Source: Baylisascaris procyonis (Eukaryota; Nematoda; Chromadorea; Rhabditida; Ascarididae). Taken from it: a stretch of 64,000 bases of DNA. This document shows, piece by piece, positions 45,872 to 58,924 of the stretch. The position numbers and the translations under genes are program-made. Location of the stretch: positions 186,001-250,000 of the forward strand of contig JAZARR010000154.1 of the NCBI GenBank assembly GCA_037389465.1, in the 5' to 3' direction. How positions within the stretch are numbered: position 1 is the first letter of the stretch; each line of letters begins with the position of its first letter. The notes beneath the pieces are model-generated. The model did no database searches. It saw only the letters and a program-made list of their open reading frames with translations, and was not told the origin of the DNA.

Positions 45872-48800
45872 CTGAAACGTAATGTTTCGTAACAGAAGCA
45901 CACTATCGCGTCTTTCCACGACAACTGAATTATCCATAACGAATGAAGGGATCGTAGCAGAGCAAACACTCTAAGAGGAGGTAATTTACAAGGTGTGCGG
46001 TTAAAGGCTGACCAGAGAAAATGGCAATAGCGGTAAGAAGGACGAATTCGGCCTGATCGAGATGAAGCTTAGCGAGGGAATGCGCGAAATCGAATATCGA
46101 GTCGGCAAGTGGACCGATGAAAGCACGATACTGTTCACGGTCATAGCGCCATTGACGGGACTCGTTGCCCAACACAACACGTTCTTCACAAGCATCGTAA
46201 CAACGCGCTGTACGCAGCATCAACACTTCCGTTTTGCAAGTCTACAATAGCAACGCCAAGATGATGTAACTTTAAGAATGTAACTGCGACATCATATGAA
46301 AAGATATCACTTATTTTACCTGATTTTGATCAGCAAGTCACCAAAAGATCAGTACATCTTGGAGTGCCATTAATTTCATTGAAGACTTAAATGGCTCTTC
46401 ATACCTTATAAACAGCTCACTAAACTCGCTGATTAAAATCCACTCTGATTCAACCTAAAGAAAAAGCAATTTCTCAGAATTCAATGCTGGTTAAGCGATA
46501 TCGGGCTAAATGACAATTTAAGGGTGAATGAATTTCCGCACAAAATTTAATATCTGTTAATATGGGTCTAAATATCAAAAGTTGCCGAGTGCAACACCAA
46601 TGATTTCGAAAGTTCGTGTTTATGCGTGATTCCCTCATTCCTCTCCTCCTTGATCCTTGTAGCTGGTCAGTTACCTTATGCAGCGTTCTCTTGTCATCAT
46701 CGGTGAGCTTACAGAATCCGGGCAGATGAGTGGTGAATTGATGAATCAGCTGAACGCTTAGAATAGTCAACTCAGCAAGGTGTTGGAATGAGCTGCCAAC
46801 ATCGCTGTATTCCTGCAATTGGAATTCACTTCATCTCATCCGGAAAATCAAAGGATATAAGAAGTCTTCCTTCTTCTCTTCAACAAAAGTATTCCCCCCT
46901 CCCCTTAATGTAATACTTCAAAAAATTTCTGCTCCTCGTTTAATAAACCGATCCATCCTGCTGTTCATTTACTCACATAAGAATAAGCCATTCCCCGCTT
47001 TGCAAATCACAGTCGTCGGTGAGATCTATAAAGTGAATGAGAGAGGGAGGGGATGGAAAGGACCTTTGAATTGAGCAGTGTGAATGCGTGTTGTGCTATA
47101 CCTAAACACCTAAAACGAAGTTTATGCGTAACGCGGCCTCAAGATATGCGATGCAATATATGTATAAAGGCTATACGAGTATGCATAGAAGTGGTGTGAG
47201 ATGTGTGAGCTTCGAAGCTCATCCACAGCCGCATGAAATGAGGAGAATTTTGGAAGCACCATCTATATCATTTTGTCATTTGAAAATGTTGCACACGTCG
47301 CTCCTTTCCCTCCAGGTTCTGGCTATGCTGCTCCTGCCTCAGAACAAATTTTCAGGTAAACTTTTTGTGTGTAGTGAACATATCAAAGGATTTTCAGCGA
47401 AATGAACCACACGCTCGCATAATGCAAGTAACATGTCAAGACGGCCAGTGTCAGTACAAATCAGAAAGAAGCTCCTTTATCGAGATATTTTAGTAAAAAA
47501 TGTTTATCTCGTTTATCCTGCAAAAATACCTCAGAGATAGGCTTCGTTAGCATTGCGAATAAGAATTATTTCGTTGAGAGCGGTACAACTAAATTTCAAA
47601 CTGATCTTGAATTAAACTTCAAATTAGCACGCTCTTGATAGATCAGCGTCGCAATGTCATTGACGTCACAAAATTTTTAATGTGCAAAACTGCAGCACAT
47701 GAGCAAGGCTCTCATCACATGCCGACATGTCTCACAGTGCTGCTATCTCTTAGTGATTCAGGTTGGCGTTTTCTCTTTTTGGTTCTGTGCTTACGGACAT
47801 ATACATTACTTCGGTCGAAGAGGTGGGTTGACTCCTTATGTATAATGCTATAAGAAACCGCTCTATCCATGATGCATACTTTTCCTATTTCATTACTCAA
47901 ATGGCTCAAAGGGACCAGTCACTACTTTAAGACCAATAGGAAGCGCCATTGACTGACAAAGAAGGGCGTTACAGTATCACTGTCTTGTTGTAACAATTCC
48001 CTTTAAAAATTTAAAAAAAAAAAAAAAACTCTTCCAGGTAGATGACAAGGAAAAGCACTACAATAAACATTTCTTTGTTGTATGTAATAAGTGCTGTGAA
48101 TTCTGATCTCCTCTGCTCATGAAACTAATCCAAAATTTCGTTTGCAATCTAAGATTTAAGAAAAAAAGATTAATGGAAGTTAAAAGAGCAAAAGAGAAAA
48201 AACCGCACCGACAGTTGCATAAGAGAATCATTTGACGGTGCAGCAAATTGGCTATCGATTGCGACGATTCTGGAGATGAGTTCACGAGTCTCCAGCGAGA
48301 GTGCGCATTCTGATGACTCGGTGGACGTAACTAGATGTGGACTACTCGGACTGCGTTGTTCGGTGGATGAGCGCATTTTCTGTTTAGCCTCACGCTTGAT
48401 GCGACATTGTTCCTCGGGTATCACAACTAAAGGCACTCGCGAGTCAGCGCGTAGCCCTGAAGGACGTGCACACATGCAAAAAACGTGCCGTGCACAACTC
48501 AATAACATAATTTAGCTTCAAATGAAATACGCATGCTTTGGTGCACTTTGAGGGAATCATTCGCAAAATCAACGCTAACATGAAGAACTAAGGAATAAAA
48601 TTCAACACTGCAGCAGATAAACATTACAGTTTCCACTTTTGTTCCACAACTAGCTAAGTGGGAGTGGGAGGGTTAATTGCTCTGACAACAATCAAAATAA
48701 GATTGCATAAAAAAGCCAACGGGAATTCAAGTGTATCACAAAATTATACGCACATTTCCAGGTTCGACATTGCATGAGATTAAATTATACCCCATTAGTG

Positions 48801-51800
48801 GAAAATGTCTGCTAATAAAACATAAATAGATGTAGAAATTTTGAATGAAGTATTCACTGACTGCTAAAACATTTTGCAAACTTAAATTTTCATCCACTTT
48901 CAATAACCAAAAAATTAAAGTGATCACACCAAGGAAGTAACATTAAAAAAGAACAGCAATGCAGTGTGCCATATGCATTACAGTGGGCGAGAAAACCTGA
49001 AATTAAACGACATTGTACTATGTTGTTGAATTGCTTAAATGATCTCTTATAGCTGCGCCATCAAATTTCAGTCACTTTCCAATAGACAATATAACCATCT
49101 ATTATGTTTAAACGAAGCTTCGTTTCAAGATTATATTCACAGTCCGCTTCGAATAAAAAAGGTGGTGTCTTGTATGGATCATCGTTGTGGTCATAGCGAA
49201 AGTCGTGAATATCGAAAAAGAAGCCCCATCAATGCTTCATGTATATAGATATCTTCGTCTCATCGTACTCGTTTAATCTGACTCTGATTTTAAACTGAAG
49301 AGAGATGAGGAGCGAAGTGTAGGGCTGAGAGGGGGGAGGGAAGGGGGGCCACGGTATCGCTGCCTTTACAGTTGGTTTCAGTTATTCCTCATTTCTATTA
49401 AAGGAGTTGCGTAATGTCACCGCTGCTTTTATATAAATCGATGACTAATTTGTATATTTACATGAATTCAATTCTCTAGTGAAATCAAATTGACCTCAGT
49501 CACGATGATATATCATTGCTTCCATGTGATTCTTAAATTCGAACTGTCTCTGTCTTTGCAACCTTTTTGACCTATTTTAGAGGCTGTGTTCCATTCCCTT
49601 TTTACTCACTTAAACAAACGGCCGTCCTTCGTAAACAAGACGATCCGATCTTCAATCATAAGTATCCGAACACCATTGAAATTTATCTCTTCCGACATAT
49701 AATCTGGCACTACCAGTCACCGCTTGTATTCGCTGTTAGTACATGCAAAAATCAGCGTTTATATAGATGTCTGTAAACAAGCTTCTATTTGAAAATTGTA
49801 CTCTTCCTTAGCGGATAGCCTTCTGCCACTCCTTTCATATGAGTTGATCATTCTTGAGTTGCCGACTCTTAGCGACTAAGCAGCCAAGACTTATCACATG
49901 AAATTATTAAACACTAAATAGGTTTTCCTTGATGTTTGGTTAACCGAAGAATACGCGATCAAGAATTTGGTGAATTTATTCAAAACATGCAACCCATTCA
50001 CATTCGATTTCTCACTCCCGATTTTCAAAGAATAAAATGCTTAGACTTGGTGTAAGGCCTCAGCACAGTTTACGAATATTTTAAAGTTGCCGTAAAACCT
50101 CTCTCAATTTTATACTCCTCCCCTTTCTACCGCCTGACAAATGAGAGGGAACTTTACAATCTTTGTTTTTATCAATCATCAGGGAAAGAGATGTGTCCCG
50201 TTTTCATTAATCGAGGAGAATGTCCCATCTTCCTCATTCAGAGTTAAGAAGTACTCCAGCTTTCGAAGTCCTTCAATGCAGCTATCCTATTCCCTCGTCA
50301 GTAGCGCTTACTCATGGGAACCCCTCGCTGCAGATTTTTCAGCAGCAGATTAGTTCAAGAGCCCCAATGATCATCAACATTAATCACGTGCTATTGGAGA
50401 AAACAGATGAAAAGATGGAAAAGTAAGAAAAGTTTCGCAAATAAAAGAAAGAGCCTCAGCAAAACGGAAACTTAGGTGCAGCATGCAAGGTGCAAAATGC
50501 GAAATCACACAATGGAAAGAACAAAGTGAAGTAAAATTTTTCTTCAGTAAACAGTACTTTCTAAAGACAGACGAATAATTTTATCAGTGAAGTCATGATT
50601 GAAGTAACATGGCGAATTGCATTAACTCTTTCACACTTTCCCACTTATAAAGATGCGTGAGAGAGTTGGCGCGATCTCTCCTTCAACAATTCCGCTCATT
50701 AAAGCAACCAACTATAAAAATTACAAAAAATAAAAAATAAAATTTGCACAGTAATTTGTTCATCTTTCGACAGGTCATAGACCTCATAAACCTTCCAGAA
50801 AGAATTATTTCTCTTGCCACTTGACCAAATTATAATAAGAATTCGATCGACTGAAAATGCATGCAAATTAGTGGACACCTTTAAGTCCCATTAGCCCTTT
50901 CAAAGTCGACTGATCAATTTGGAAAATAATATTTAATGGCTGCGTTAAGCCCAAAAAATTTGGTGGGATTAATTTCGACAGTTCGCAAGTTGAGGCTTAA
51001 AGACAGACAGACAAAAAGATACAAAACACAAATAGTTGGTTCCACAAGAGATGCTGCTGATATTCAAAAACTGCGCAAAACTCTTCGCTCACAGGTCACG
51101 AGAAATGTTTTCTTTTAGCAAGCACAAACGGGACATGATGCAAAAGTTTATCATTCTTTCCTCTATTTTCATCCGCTAAATGACTATCTGCACATTTTAG
51201 AGCTTTATTTATAATGAATAACTTGAATGATTGGTGATTATATCTATAGAGAAAATGGTGTATCGCTTTTCCAGAAATCATATTTCGAAATCATCTTTCC
51301 ACCGGGAATTTTTCACCTTCGATCGCTATTTTCTAAGCTTGGGTATTTTGCGAAATCACTAACTCCATTTCTTGCCTCTAGTGATTTTCATACTAACAGC
51401 GTTGTGGCCACAAATCGTGGTCTAATTCACAAGAAACGACCGCATTAACTTGGTCCACTCTTATGAATTTCTTTCGAAAAAGTGACACAAAAAATAGGCT
51501 TGTGATGTTACTTATGTCACGGCTTTTTCATTTAATTGATAACCACAATAAGCATAAGAATCCCGTCCTTTATAAAAACTGATCTATCAGTTTCCCAAAG
51601 ATCTGAGTGTAAAGTAGGGCCACCATCGGGATTAGTTTTCCCGAGTTTGTTAGAAGCAAATTTCAATGCATCGATTCGTTCCTTCATGTAATCGCTCGAA
51701 GCGCCAGAAAACCACACCCAGTGAATTTCTCGACGATTTCTTCCGCCTTGTAAAATTTCATAAGATTTCTGAGCCGCACTAGTTGTCTCGCGCTCTTAAC

Positions 51801-53116
51801 AGAATTTGCTCATTTTAGGTGTTACAGTAGCAAGACTGCCTGTGAAACCAACTATATATATGGACTTTCGGCAGAAAGTTTGAAACGACTAACGTTCTGG
51901 ACGCATGCCAATTTCCATGCATTTCTTCAAGCGACAATGTTGACATTTCCTTCGCATATACATATCGATATCACAAGTTTCCCCGTATTTACAGTAATAC
52001 ACCGCCTTCCTTGTGATTGATCGCCGAAAGAAACCTTCAAATTTCGTAAGCGCTCACATGAAAGCATTGCTTTCTCACTCAGTGTTTTTCAACAACTGCT
52101 GATATTTTCTCTGGACAGAAAACCACCCTCATCAAATGAAAAAAAAAAATTTAATAAAATGACCCATCAAATGCGATGCACCCAGCCTAAAATGTCCAGC
52201 GTTACTAAGAAACTTCCGAAGTGAAGTGGAGAGGAGATTTTCTCTTATCGTCCAAGCAGGAAAGAGAAAGGCATTTTGAAAATTACAATGCTTCAGGAGG
52301 GTAAAATTTTACTAGACAACTAAAAATTTTCCTAGAAAATTCGCCGTATTTTTTCTTATTCAAATATGCAACTTTGCGAATGATTCTTCACTCGAATGCC
52401 ATCCCTCTTTCGAATATATCACAAAGTTTCGTTGAAGCTGCAACAGCTGAGGCTGTGTAAGGTAGTAATTATCTTATACTGTGTTATCCATCACATAAGT
52501 CAGGTGTAGTTACTTCTCAGCGTCTCCAATCTGAATTACTTACATACACTGTATGGTAACTCTCCAGGCCTGCTACATTAGTACCCTGTAACCATCAAGT
52601 CGCCTTCATCTCCGGGACATTATGTGCTGCTACTGTGCATATGGATCACAATAACGCCCTTTTTTCCTATTTTTTTCGCTTCGTATGTAAAAGCCCGCTT
52701 CTACAATGCAGATTCGATATTTGTAGATATTTCTACTGCCTTTTATCCATCCACTGCATGAAGATGCATTATCTCGTTTGTGCAAATATATTCTGCCTAG
52801 CAGGTTTTCTCACTGAAGGAGAGGAGACGAAAAAGGTTCGAAACCAACATAACAAACCTTTGCAACCTTCACATGTGAGCGCATTATAGTGATATCCAGA
52901 GGCTTTGTCACCACAGACGAGACACAATTCCTCCGATACATTCTGCGGAAGCACACCACTCGACGACGGTGCCGACTGTGTGCGAATCGAAGCACCACTG
53001 CTACCACGTTTCTTTGAGCGAAAGTCACCAACAATAACCTTCAATGAAGGCAGTCTCGATTTCTTGACGCGATTAGTGAATATAAATTTATTGTTCTCAA
53101 AGAAGCTCAGAATCCA
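45711..53116 (-). CDS. EcR: Ecdysone receptor-type nuclear receptor (EcR), six or more exons
   Basis: A ligand-activated transcription factor that in arthropods pairs with RXR/USP to drive moulting. Exons on the minus strand are 53116-52858, 52034-51894, 48456-48209, 46812-46675, 46241-46013 and 45871-45711; all five junctions are in phase. Zinc finger 1 reads [20 protein letters not shown] with P-box CEGCKG. Finger 2 reads [17 protein letters not shown] and [20 protein letters not shown]. The C-terminal extension has [15 protein letters not shown], the EcR pattern. The ligand-binding domain shows [51 protein letters not shown] and [17 protein letters not shown]1H relatives (FXR/LXR) fit less well at the hinge. 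The last helices (10-12, with the activation helix) and the true start are not resolved. Introns reach 3.4 kb. Confidence 0.92.
46013..46241 (-). CDS. EcR: EcR exon, LBD helices 5-8
   Basis: The acceptor CTATTGTAG is followed by [40 protein letters not shown] and [16 protein letters not shown], with donor TCTG|GTCAGC. It matches the EcR 'SSEVMMLRTARRYDA' and 'NAEYALLTAIVIFSDR' blocks. Confidence 0.93.
46675..46812 (-). CDS. EcR: EcR exon, LBD helices 3-4
   Basis: The acceptor CAATTGCAG is followed by [40 protein letters not shown] and KRTLHK, with donor AAG|GTAACT. This is the nuclear receptor LBD signature (F..L...D). It is 46 codons, phase 0 to phase 0. Confidence 0.94.
48209..48456 (-). 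CDS. EcR: EcR exon, C-terminal extension, hinge and LBD helix 1
   Basis: The acceptor CGTCCTTCAG starts with GG, completing an Arg codon. [30 protein letters not shown] is the DNA-binding extension. A Ser/Thr/Glu-rich hinge follows, then [18 protein letters not shown] (helix 1). The donor is CTGTCG|GTGCGG. Confidence 0.9.
48457..51893. other. Large EcR intron (3.4 kb)
   Basis: It separates the DNA-binding and ligand-binding halves. It contains a G-rich tract at 49331-49348 (GGGGGGAGGGAAGGGGGG) on the plus strand, antisense to the gene. Frames at 50141-51448 lack splice support. No gene was seen. Confidence 0.6.
51894..52034 (-). CDS. EcR: EcR exon, second zinc finger
   Basis: The acceptor AAATTTGAAG (an AAG end) is followed by [40 protein letters not shown] and IGMRPE, with donor GAAC|GTTAGT. 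All four finger-2 cysteines are present. The intron sits at the standard receptor position between the fingers. Confidence 0.96.
52858..53116 (-). CDS. EcR: EcR exon, end of A/B domain and first zinc finger
   Basis: [20 protein letters not shown] then [20 protein letters not shown] and CEGCKG, with donor AAAG|GTTTGT. The four finger-1 cysteines and P-box are intact. The 5' edge is uncertain: GTTTTCAG at 53117 gives the longest exon, while TTGAAG at 53039 would be a shorter one. Confidence 0.94.
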
Positions 53117-55479
53117 GTCTGAAAACTAAGACTCACAGCCTTCAATGAATTGGAACCGTGAAATCTAGTATCCCTTTACTACAAATCCCACCCTTCTTCC
53201 TCGGCACCTGAGAAGTTAATTCACTACAAGGAGTTCGCTTGATGATGCGTGGTTTTTAGCGAATAAGAGTCTAATAAATTGATTTTAAATGGCTAAATGT
53301 AGTTGGCGATAACTTTATTGAAAAATCACCATGGCGCAAAGTTAAATGTTCAAATAATGCAAGAAGTTTGCACATCAACTGCTTAAGAACTAAAAATATC
53401 TCCTGTAAACACAGACTTTTTGAAGACATGAGAAAATTATGGGCGTTAACATGACATATTCGTTTGAAGATATGTGAAATCTAAATGTTTCGGGCCCCAA
53501 AATTACAGTTAATTTCAGGTTGCTAATTCCCAGTAATTCCGATGTAACGAAACAAGAACATTTGTACGTAGTTTGTCCTACGCCAAGCTCAACAGATACT
53601 GAAGATTTTAATGGCCCTGAATTTCAAGAAGTGCAAAGGAAGTAACATTTAGAATGATAATAATCTCGAAGGGATTCCACTTTCTGAGAAAATAGTGAAC
53701 TGTAGCTCTAGGAATTCAACAATATATGGAAGAAAGCATTCTGGAAAAACTATGAAATAAGAAAGCAGTTTGGGCAACCTATGTTGCTGTATCATATGCA
53801 AATTAGCATTGATTTTTCGGTTACATAATTCGCACAAACGAAAGCAGAATTCGTGATGCGCATATGAGATATGAGCACAAGGGAATTTTGAAGGTTACCA
53901 GAGATGATGGAAACTGGTTTATCGCTTTGGTGCAATTGCATCGTGCAACTGCATAAGCGTGAAACACAATCGCAAGATTTTGCTGATAATCTTATGCAAT
54001 CTCATTATAGTTTATTACAATCATCTAGTGATGTACTGATGGTGATACCCTCATTAATCCAATTCCGATCAATCGATATCGAAATCCGCAGTCATTAATG
54101 AAGCTCACCCGCTTGTACGATAGAAAGCAAATGGAACAAATAGATTCGCTGCAGTAGAAGGAGGGAATAGAAGGAGGCAGTGAGATAGGGGCGAGGTAGA
54201 AAAAAAGAGATCTTAAATGTAATCAAAGAAGGATAGGTGAAAGAAGAAATATTTAGATGTAATCATGGTAAATATCTCAATAAGCTCAATTTATCGACGG
54301 GTGAAATGACAGCAAGGAGAGATGCATTTAAGCCGTGGAGATACTTTCATAAGCACTACGATGCTACTTCTAGTTTTGATTTATTGATAGCCCGCAGAAC
54401 AAGAACCGCAGAATTTACTATGAATATAACAAATTTAGGTTGTGTCACTAATTCAGCAGCTCGGGAAAAAATTTCGCGAGAATTACGTTGTTACGTATAA
54501 GTCATGCCTCTGAATCCTCTGTCCAGTGACATCAAGCAATACTTTCTTGAGAACGCTGTATTCATTGTAACGTCTTTTATCAGAGTCATTGAATATGTGC
54601 ATTTCATTTGTTTAAACTTTTTCATTCCATCATGTAGCTCGTGTCCAAGCGAAAGACATCCCATCATGTAGTTTACGTTATTCTTGCACTGGAGTGTCTC
54701 GACGACGGCTCTTCTTGGTCCTTTTGCAATACTTCTATGGTGCCTTTAGAGAAACACATCAAAATTGATAGGATTTTAAGGAGCAGAACTGAACTTCTCC
54801 CTGATCTGTTACGAAAGCATGCGTCAAGGTTTCGGAATTCCATGGAATCTTAAAAATATCGCATAAGAAAGTGAAATTTGGATGCAAAAATGAAACTCGG
54901 TTAACTTTTTCAGCTAGTTCTGGTGGTCTTCATCCCTGCCTCATAAGCATAACGTTGGATGATATCGAACGATTCGAACGTTAGAAAGGACGAGGCGAAT
55001 ACTTTTTTCGTAATGCACTTGCATCCTATCACTCTCCTCTATGCATCGCAATGAGAAAGTGAAACTGGGATTCGGCGAGCACTGTAGCTTTACATGCAGA
55101 AACTTGTGCGGTACTGTTTGTCGAAGCTACAGGAGGTTCTACGAAAATCACTTTCCCAATGTTTGAAAGGCCTATTGTACCCCATTAAAATGCTGTCAAC
55201 CGTTGTCGATTGCTATCTGCTGCAAGTTTCATTTTTATCCTTTATACTGCGCATGCGACGACGTGTGAATCACTACACTAATCTAAATCTGTCAAAATTA
55301 GAAAGTAAGTACGTGATTATCGACGCTGAAAGTGCTCGTGCCGCTTCGATTAGATTGTGGAAGTTTGATTCCAATTAATTGAAATGCAAAAAAGTTTAAG
55401 TGACAAAATTAAGCGAAAGCTGTAACGCCATTTCGAGATTTAAGTGAGACGAGTGCGATTCGAAACAGGAAGAGCAAAC
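53117..55479. other. Probable EcR intron or 5' region
   Basis: No convincing exon. Plus-strand frames at 54237-54500 and 54641-54853 lack splice evidence. Confidence 0.35.
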
Positions 55480-55665
55480 CTGTGAGGCAGCAGCTGAATG
55501 AATTTGTTGGAGTTGCGTAGGAGGGAGGAAAACATTCGTTGCCCAGAAGCTGCTCTCATCGGGTGGTGGTGCATCTGCAATAAAGAGAACGCGATTGACC
55601 TTCACCTCTCCTGCCCGCAACACATCAAAAACTTCCTCTCTTGATGGCTGACAGTCCACAACACT
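55480..55665 (-). CDS. Orphan minus-strand exon, unassigned (possible EcR 5' exon)
   Basis: A clean donor GCCTCACAG|GTTTGC closes a frame reading SREEVFDVLRAGEVKVNRVL, FIADAPPPDESSFW and VFLPPTQLQQIHSAAASQ. Acceptor choices are TCGCTCATAG (at about 55680, long form), ACTGTCAG (at about 55666, phase 0) and TTTATTGCAG (at 55575, short form entering with two bases). The short form would splice in phase after 61747-61924. The long form reads more like one continuous domain. No family was recognised. Confidence 0.5.
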
Positions 55666-56088
55666 CAACACATCCACCCTATGAGCGATTTATCTCCTAT
55701 CCCATATTGCTCACATTTGTCCATCAATATTCGCTGATGATCATCAAGCATCACACAGCACGAATTTCATCTGCATCGCTTGTCTTTGCTTCGAAACTTT
55801 TTTGAGTACTAGATATCAAGCAAAGCCTGATGGAACATTTTTTTGGTGAATAGTAGAGTCAAATCACTTCAGCACTTATTAGAACTCTCTACCGTGCGAT
55901 TATTAATTTATTCAAATAGCAAGTAGCATAAAGCCGACAATGCTGCTAATTCACTATAAAATTTTATTGGGAAAATCAATGAAGAAACGTTTTGATATTT
56001 CAGAAATGTGATCACCACTGCAAATACAATAAAGTTGTGAAGATAATTGACATACACTAACAAACCTACTTACTAATACATAAAATTG

Positions 56089-56268
56089 TTAGAAATACAT
56101 TGTTCTAATGGCGCTAGGCGAATATAGCGCTGGTGAGGTCAAATCTTTTGATTTCGTGCAGACTAAAGATTGGATAGCATGGAGTTTTGCAACGGCTTCT
56201 GGTTGTTTATACCTTGGCTGAACTCCAGTTTCTTTAATAATGGGAGGGGTGAGATGAATAGCATCGAG
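56089..56268 (-). CDS. Orphan minus-strand exon, 59 codons to stop
   Basis: The acceptor TTTAGTAACAG opens LDAIHLTPPIIKETGVQPRY, KQPEAVAKLHAIQSLVCTKS and PALYSPSAIRTMYF, then TAA. The first 35 residues are strongly protein-like. An alternative donor (TTA|GTCTGC) would end the exon after AIQSL. It has no long ATG-started frame, so it is easily missed. No family was recognised. Confidence 0.5.
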   Translation of the reverse strand, partial: LDAIHLTPPIIKETGVQPRYKQPEAVAKLHAIQSLVCTKSKDLTSPALYSPSAIRTMYF

Positions 56269-58924
56269 CTGTTACTAAAATCGAGAGTTGCAATCAAGTA
56301 AGTTTTTCCGGTTGACAATAATAAATACGATTTTTTTAAATTGTGAAGCAGCGAATTATCTCCTCAGAATTTATTGATTGTTTTGATAATGATTTAGCTA
56401 GCCCATCCAAGAAAAAACGTTGACTGTTAGTAAAATATTACCTATCTCAATTCGAGTGCTGCAAAAGAATACTCCCGAGAGAAATCACAACGTGGAACTT
56501 TTCACTAGCAGTATAAAAATTATGATATGGATAAAGCAAAACTTAGTAGTCGCGGAACTATCGTAAACAAACACAAAAGGACAATAAATCATTTGCTTAT
56601 ATAAACAGCAATGTCAAGAAACGAACCTATTGTAAAAGATTTGCATGAGCGACAGATTTAATCAAATAGGAATGTATTATTTCGTATACTTTATTATTTG
56701 TTTAGCAGTTATCATTGGGGGAAAGGGTAGCGTGTTTGTAAAGCGATTATTATGCCCGATTTCTATATTTACGGGGTTTCACCTATCCGCCCGTTGAAAT
56801 TTGACTTTACTAGTAACTATTTCAGTTGTTTTCTTTTAAACGAAAGTAATCTAAACTAGTAACAAAAGTCACTTTACAATGCATAGTTATTCACTTGTGT
56901 TACTTGTTTAATTTACGGAACTTCAACTGCACCACCTGTGCAGTCCACATCTTTGCTATAGAAGAACTGATGCTATTCAAAGGATATATGTAACAGCCAA
57001 CGAGAGGAGATTTCCTTCTCGAACCTTTTTTAACATTTCCTTCTCTAACCTAAGGAAATATTCGAGACGCGCTAGTACATCATATCTCCACATTATTATC
57101 AGATAATTGATTTAATTGAAGAAATAAATTCAGGGAATGCTAATGGAGAGCTTCAAAAGCGTTGGCAATAAGGACGCATTGGGCAATGGTGATTCTTAAA
57201 ATTGCGCAAATGAGAAAGGAACCTGTTTGATGACACCTCACCATGCCATTGCGGCTATTTACACGCTTCCCACATGCCTAAATCCCAAATATCGTCAATC
57301 AAACGCTCTACACTTCTTTTATCGCCATTATAAATATGCAATATTTTAACTGCTAAATGAACTATCTGCTAAATACCATCTAAATCCTAAAAATTAACTG
57401 CTAACTGCTAAATAACAAAATAAATTTGCTCTTTTTTTTTTTACTTTTGCTTTCTTTGTATACACAACAATGACTTTTGCAATTTGCATCCCTTCACTTC
57501 ATCACGAAATGAAGCTTTCCGTTGGCACTTTATGCATCTTACGCTTTGAATTCTTGCAAGGTAATGCTCTCTGACAGGTATTGCATAGGCTGAGAGTAAA
57601 AAAAGTGGGAAAGATGGAAATATGAAAATTCCTCTCAGCCGGAAGTAAGAATTGACAATTTGAGATTATTGATAAATTATATTAAATGAAGGAGGTGATC
57701 TGCTCAAAAACAGTCAATTCTCGATAGCGTGGAATGTCAGTATGTCTCCCACCTCGATATAAATCTGGAAATGGTAGTGTTTGATGAATTAAAAGTATCA
57801 CAAAACTGGCAGGAAAAGAATGATCTCGCCTCCTCAACAGTACCGTTATGGAATAAAAAAAGTGCTGCAGCTGATGCAGTGTCAAGAAAAGATTTATTTG
57901 TTTTGAATATCTATAACTTCTTTATTCATTTCCATATTAGATATCTAGCTGAAAAAAGTGTTTAATCGATTCACCCAATAAGACGCAATAATGCTCGAAG
58001 AAGCTTATATTAACATTAAATTCAAATAAATATGAAGTTCTCATTTAGCTATTAATGCCTATTGGCGATTAACTGGCAATAGCATAAGTCATACCATTAT
58101 ATAAAGCATGAAAACACTATTTTGAGTACGGTCGGATCAAGCGATGCATTCTTCCCGAATTACTTGATTCAGTCAACTTATCAATCATCGATCATGAATA
58201 CTCGAAAATTATATGAGAATATTGATGCAGTTTCAGATGTGTTTGCAAATAATAGCCAATGACAGTCCAAAATGGAAGTTGAAGCATTATTTCACAGAAT
58301 TCGAACAAAAATAATGCAAAAATGAGTAAGTATGATTGACTTAGGGATTCGATGAAGCGCACATAACGATTGATAAAAATGTTTCGAATATATAAATAAA
58401 TCAAATGAATTATCTGTTACTTTAATATACTATTTGAAGTTGACACAAGAATCCGCTACGATACCTTTGAGTAGAGATGTCTCTCTCTGAGAAGAATATT
58501 TTTTGCATCCTATTTGAGAGTGAAGCGTCTTATCCTACTAGTTTATACCATCGTAAAATAATTCTATCTGTTGATTTTTGCTCGATTAGATCAATTTTAA
58601 TTAATTGTTATGAAATGACCATCATGAAATCGTTTAATTTTAATTAATTAATGAGATGAATCAATTGAATCGTGATAGAGTTTGAAGGTTGAAGAAACAT
58701 CCTATAGATTAAATTATTACGCGCAAATCCACCCTGGATGGGAGTTGTGTAATTTGATGCAAAGCTTTCAGTGAAGCTCCCATAGCTTTTGCAAGTTAAA
58801 TAAATCGTGTGGCGGAACGAAACCTTGTCAGTTTTGTTCAACAGTTTCTATTCACGATACTTTCCTTGAAGATATGTACTACGTGCCATAGGCACTATCC
58901 AGGTAAACGAGAAAATACACTTAC
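56269..58924. other. Non-coding stretch, probable intron or intergenic
   Basis: No supported exon. Repeated CTGCTAAAT words lie at about 57350-57415. Nothing else was recognised. Confidence 0.35.

Noticed and set aside
53117..55480. Direct splicing of the 55.5 kb exon to the first zinc-finger exon
   Set aside because: The phase-0 end at 55480 does not match the longest acceptor at 53117; only weaker GAG/AAG acceptors would fit, so I left the link open.
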